Source: UBA1351 sp964563505 (GTDB lineage: Bacteria > Bacillota > Clostridia > Lachnospirales > Vallitaleaceae). Taken from it: a stretch of 6,027 bases of DNA. Below, in pieces: positions 5,986-6,027 of this stretch (its first letter is position 1; every line of letters starts with the position of its first letter). The stretch spans positions 1 to 6,027 of the forward strand of contig CAZLXW010000124.1 of assembly GCA_964563505.1 (NCBI GenBank), given 5' to 3'. The notes under the pieces are model-generated. The model was given only the letters and a program-made list of their open reading frames with translations. It was not told where the DNA came from and did not search any database. Made by a program: the position numbers and the translations under genes.

Positions 5986-6015
5986 AAAAATCTACACTAA
6001 TCGTGTAGATTTTTT
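5985..6015 (-). terminator. Strong bidirectional-looking intrinsic terminator upstream of rqcP
   Basis: A perfect 13-bp inverted repeat, AAAAAATCTACAC (5985-5997) and GTGTAGATTTTTT (6003-6015), has a 5-nt loop. Six A at one edge and six T at the other give a T tract after the hairpin on both strands. On the minus strand it would end the transcript of a gene that lies just outside the window. Confidence 0.88.
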
Positions 6016-6027
6016 GAATCTTAATCG

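Noticed and set aside
1..6027. A previously undescribed multi-gene system, phage or defence island, CRISPR array or insertion sequence
   Set aside because: Six of the seven genes are recognisable housekeeping or conserved families in a classical order. No repeats arrays, transposase or integrase motifs, tRNA-type attachment sites or abrupt composition changes were seen.

Overview
This window is AT-rich chromosomal DNA from a low-GC Gram-positive bacterium (Firmicutes). It is most likely a member of the Clostridia, judging by the Lachnospirales-like look of FtsH and by the gene order, although the exact family cannot be fixed from sequence alone. Seven protein genes fill almost all of it. No RNA gene, mobile element, CRISPR array or tandem repeat was seen.

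Reading right to left on the minus strand, the window opens with a strong intrinsic terminator (5985-6015) that ends an unseen upstream gene. Then come rqcP/yabO (ribosome quality-control S4 protein), a DivIC/FtsB-type cell-division protein, tilS (tRNA-Ile lysidine synthetase), hpt (hypoxanthine phosphoribosyltransferase), ftsH (membrane AAA+ metalloprotease) and a yfcE-type metallophosphoesterase. This is the well-known yabO-divIC-tilS-hprT-ftsH neighbourhood of Bacillus and Clostridia. The sporulation-linked members that flank divIC in B. subtilis (yabP, yabQ, spoIIE), and also yabR, are absent from this stretch. tilS and hpt overlap and hpt-ftsH are 35 bp apart, so these three read as one transcription unit for translation fidelity, purine salvage and membrane proteolysis.

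At the left edge, on the plus strand, is the 3' part of a gene for a DUF1189-type multi-pass membrane protein. It converges on yfcE, and the two coding regions overlap by 11 bp. The plus-strand terminator for this gene lies inside the 3' coding end of yfcE.

The non-coding DNA consists only of short gaps. Three of them (upstream of rqcP, tilS and yfcE) have the same design: an intrinsic terminator, then almost at once the ribosome-binding site of the next gene, with little or no room for a separate promoter. The fourth (5638-5709) is the best candidate for a true promoter. No unknown multi-gene system is evident. The points worth a second look are the terminator layout, the embedded antisense terminator, the lost sporulation genes and a few start-site questions.
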